A DNA stretch of 64,000 nt, from contig NZ_JAJTNP010000004.1 in assembly GCF_021311115.1 (NCBI RefSeq), forward strand, positions 372,001-436,000, in the 5' to 3' direction. A program made the translations under genes and the position numbers. Positions 62,876 to 64,000 of the stretch are shown here, piece after piece. The notes beneath the pieces are model-generated. The model was not told the DNA's origin and did not search any database. It saw only the letters and a list, made by a program, of their open reading frames with translations. The DNA comes from Chryseobacterium gwangjuense (GTDB lineage Bacteria; Bacteroidota; Bacteroidia; Flavobacteriales; Weeksellaceae). Position 1 is the stretch's first letter. The number at the start of each line of letters is the position of its first letter.

Positions 62876-63886
62876 TTAGAATTGTTCTAATATCAATTTT
62901 TTACTGGCAGCGATTCCTGCGGTAGTACCCGTTGCGACGGCATTGGCAACGGTTCTCATTCGGGTAGTATTATCGCCAGAAGCATAAATACCGTAGATAG
63001 ATGTTTCTTGAAATCCATTTACCTTTAAATATCCATCTTCAGTAACTTCACATCCAAGGACTTCTGGTATTGAGCAATGCTGTATAAATGGACGGGGAGA
63101 ATACAATGCAGTAAGTGGTAAAACCGTATCGTCATTAAAGACCATATTTTGGATATGACCGTTGATATGATCCAGCTTTTTAATTTCCTTTTCAACAATC
63201 TTTATGTTATGAGATTCCAGCTTTCGAACCTGTTCGGGGGCTAAGGTTGATTGTCCATTAGTGTAAATCGTTAAATCTTTTGTCCAATTACTGATCATTT
63301 TTGAAAGTTCGTAAGCATAATCGCCATTGCCAAGAATACCTGTTTTTTCATTACGCACTTCATATCCGTGACAATAAGGGCAATGCAGGACAGAGATTCC
63401 CCAACTTTCTGAAAACCCAGGAATATCAGGCATTATGTCTTTAATTCCAGTAGCGAAAATCAGTTTTTTCGCGGTATACTTTTCTCCGGAGGCCGTTTCT
63501 ATCTTAAATGTATCTTCTGTTTTTACTCCTTTTACTGCCAAATCATCTGTAAAAGTTACAGTGTTATACATTTTTACCTCGTTCTTGCCCATTCCTGCAA
63601 TAATTGCCGGGATTTCACCATCCTGAGTCAAAAAATTATGAGAATAGGGAGTTTGGGAATTACAAGGTTTACCGCCGTCAATTACCAGGACTTCTTTCAG
63701 TGCTCTTCCTAATGCCATTGCTGCAGCAAGTCCAGAGTAGCTTCCGCCAATGATAATTACATCAAATTGTTTTGTAGTTGTTTTCATAATAAAGTTCTTA
63801 AACGGAAATGGAAAAGTGGTTGCAAACATCCCAAAACCAAATTGTTTAATAAATTTTCGTCGTGTTAGGTTGTTCTGGTCAGCCAT
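62876..63886 (-). CDS. Thioredoxin-reductase-like FAD/NAD(P) oxidoreductase with Tat-like N-terminus
   Basis: A 336-aa flavoprotein. From residue 34 (MKTTTKQFDVIIIGGSYSG) it is a normal class II pyridine nucleotide-disulfide oxidoreductase: FAD motif GGSYSGLAA, redox pair in LHCPYCHGYE, NAD(P) motif GILGNGDYAYE and a C-terminal YGIYASGDNTTRM. Before this, 33 residues form a twin-arginine-like signal, LTRRKFIKQFGFGMFATTFP. The ATG at 63787 would give the usual cytosolic form. The ATG at 63886 gives a Tat-tagged form. Relatives without this extension are cytosolic; a periplasmic location would lack NADPH. The gene is alone on its side, with a further gene ending 37 bp upstream. Confidence 0.88.
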   Translation of the reverse strand: MADQNNLTRRKFIKQFGFGMFATTFPFPFKNFIMKTTTKQFDVIIIGGSYSGLAAAMALGRALKEVLVIDGGKPCNSQTPYSHNFLTQDGEIPAIIAGMGKNEVKMYNTVTFTDDLAVKGVKTEDTFKIETASGEKYTAKKLIFATGIKDIMPDIPGFSESWGISVLHCPYCHGYEVRNEKTGILGNGDYAYELSKMISNWTKDLTIYTNGQSTLAPEQVRKLESHNIKIVEKEIKKLDHINGHIQNMVFNDDTVLPLTALYSPRPFIQHCSIPEVLGCEVTEDGYLKVNGFQETSIYGIYASGDNTTRMRTVANAVATGTTAGIAASKKLILEQF

Positions 63887-63923
63887 CTAATGTAGTTTTA
63901 GTAGCAATTTTTATATTGCATGT

Positions 63924-64000
63924 TTACTTGTGGTCTTTTGTGCTGAATTGGCGCATAATAAAGTCAACAAGAGGAACTCCGATAAATACAATAAAAGGAA
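63924..64000 (-). CDS. C-terminal end of a further gene, partial at right edge
   Basis: The last 25 codons of a minus-strand gene end in a TAA at 63926-63924. They read FPFIVFIGVPLVDFIMRQ, a hydrophobic segment, then FSTKDHK. It is probably a membrane protein, but the visible part is too short to identify. Confidence 0.5.
   Translation of the reverse strand, partial: PFIVFIGVPLVDFIMRQFSTKDHK

Noticed and set aside
1-64000. CRISPR array, complete insertion sequence, rRNA genes, replication origin
   Set aside because: No regularly spaced short repeats, no transposase gene and no rRNA or origin-like cluster were recognised.

Overview
The window looks like chromosomal DNA of a flavobacterium (Bacteroidota, probably a Chryseobacterium-type Weeksellaceae). 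The evidence is the AT-rich sequence, the scarcity of Shine-Dalgarno sites, promoters with the Bacteroidota -7 box TAnnTTTG, and families typical of the group: RND-TolC fusions, DUF4266/DUF3570, haem_bd proteins, and GH130 beside a GT4 enzyme. The assignment rests on reading the sequence by eye; no 16S rRNA gene is present.

Region 1 (1-13769, minus strand) is one tightly coupled operon for a secondary lipid or polyketide. In transcription order it encodes a 2334-aa megasynthase (two NMO/enoyl-reductase-like barrels, KS, AT, two ACPs, KR), a 1411-aa megasynthase (KS, AT, DH, Sfp-type phosphopantetheinyl transferase), a free ACP, an alpha/beta hydrolase, and a polypeptide in which two GT1 glycosyltransferases are fused in frame and which runs off the left edge. 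The ACP signature DSIKR and the PfaD-like reductase relate it to PUFA-synthase-like systems, but the domain order is compact and rearranged. A glycosylated lipid or polyketide product is inferred. An 869-bp intergenic region with direct and inverted repeats separates the operon from a divergent 599-aa NMO-like protein of unknown function.

Region 2 (16.6-18.4 kb) holds tRNA-Ser(TGA), a tyrosine recombinase with no recognisable cargo, and the first copy of a ~190-235-bp dispersed repeat that recurs at 38.8 and 48.3 kb.

Region 3 (18.7-26.1 kb) is metabolic: a Crp/Fnr regulator, a CysK/CBS-like enzyme, a YoaK-type membrane protein, an AraC-like protein lacking its HTH, PEP carboxykinase, GcvH, GcvT and a methyltransferase. 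FNR-like boxes lie at exactly the same distance from the -7 boxes upstream of cysK/CBS and pckA.

Region 4 (26.3-38.8 kb) is an envelope metal/redox block: a small exported protein, a CusA/CzcA-TolC fusion, a CusB-like adaptor, a haem_bd protein and a P-type ATPase. A second copy of the small exported protein follows, then a thioredoxin-like protein, ApbE, a DUF4266 lipoprotein and a DUF3570 protein.

Region 5 (39.4-51 kb) carries a fatty-acid desaturase, two paralogous 89-aa proteins, a GT4-GH130 operon headed by a 43-aa lysine-rich protein, an AraC regulator, a CsbD-like protein, a Ca2+/H+ antiporter, a broken ClC channel gene and a CPA1 Na+/H+ antiporter. Region 6 (51-57.4 kb) is an AcrA-AcrB-TolC type multidrug efflux operon with a small CxxCH protein at its head. 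Region 7 (57.6-64 kb, minus strand) holds a GNAT acetyltransferase, a serine hydrolase, a D-2-hydroxyacid dehydrogenase, an alginate-export-type porin, a short SDR, a thioredoxin-reductase-like flavoprotein with a Tat-like N-terminus, and the tail of a further gene.
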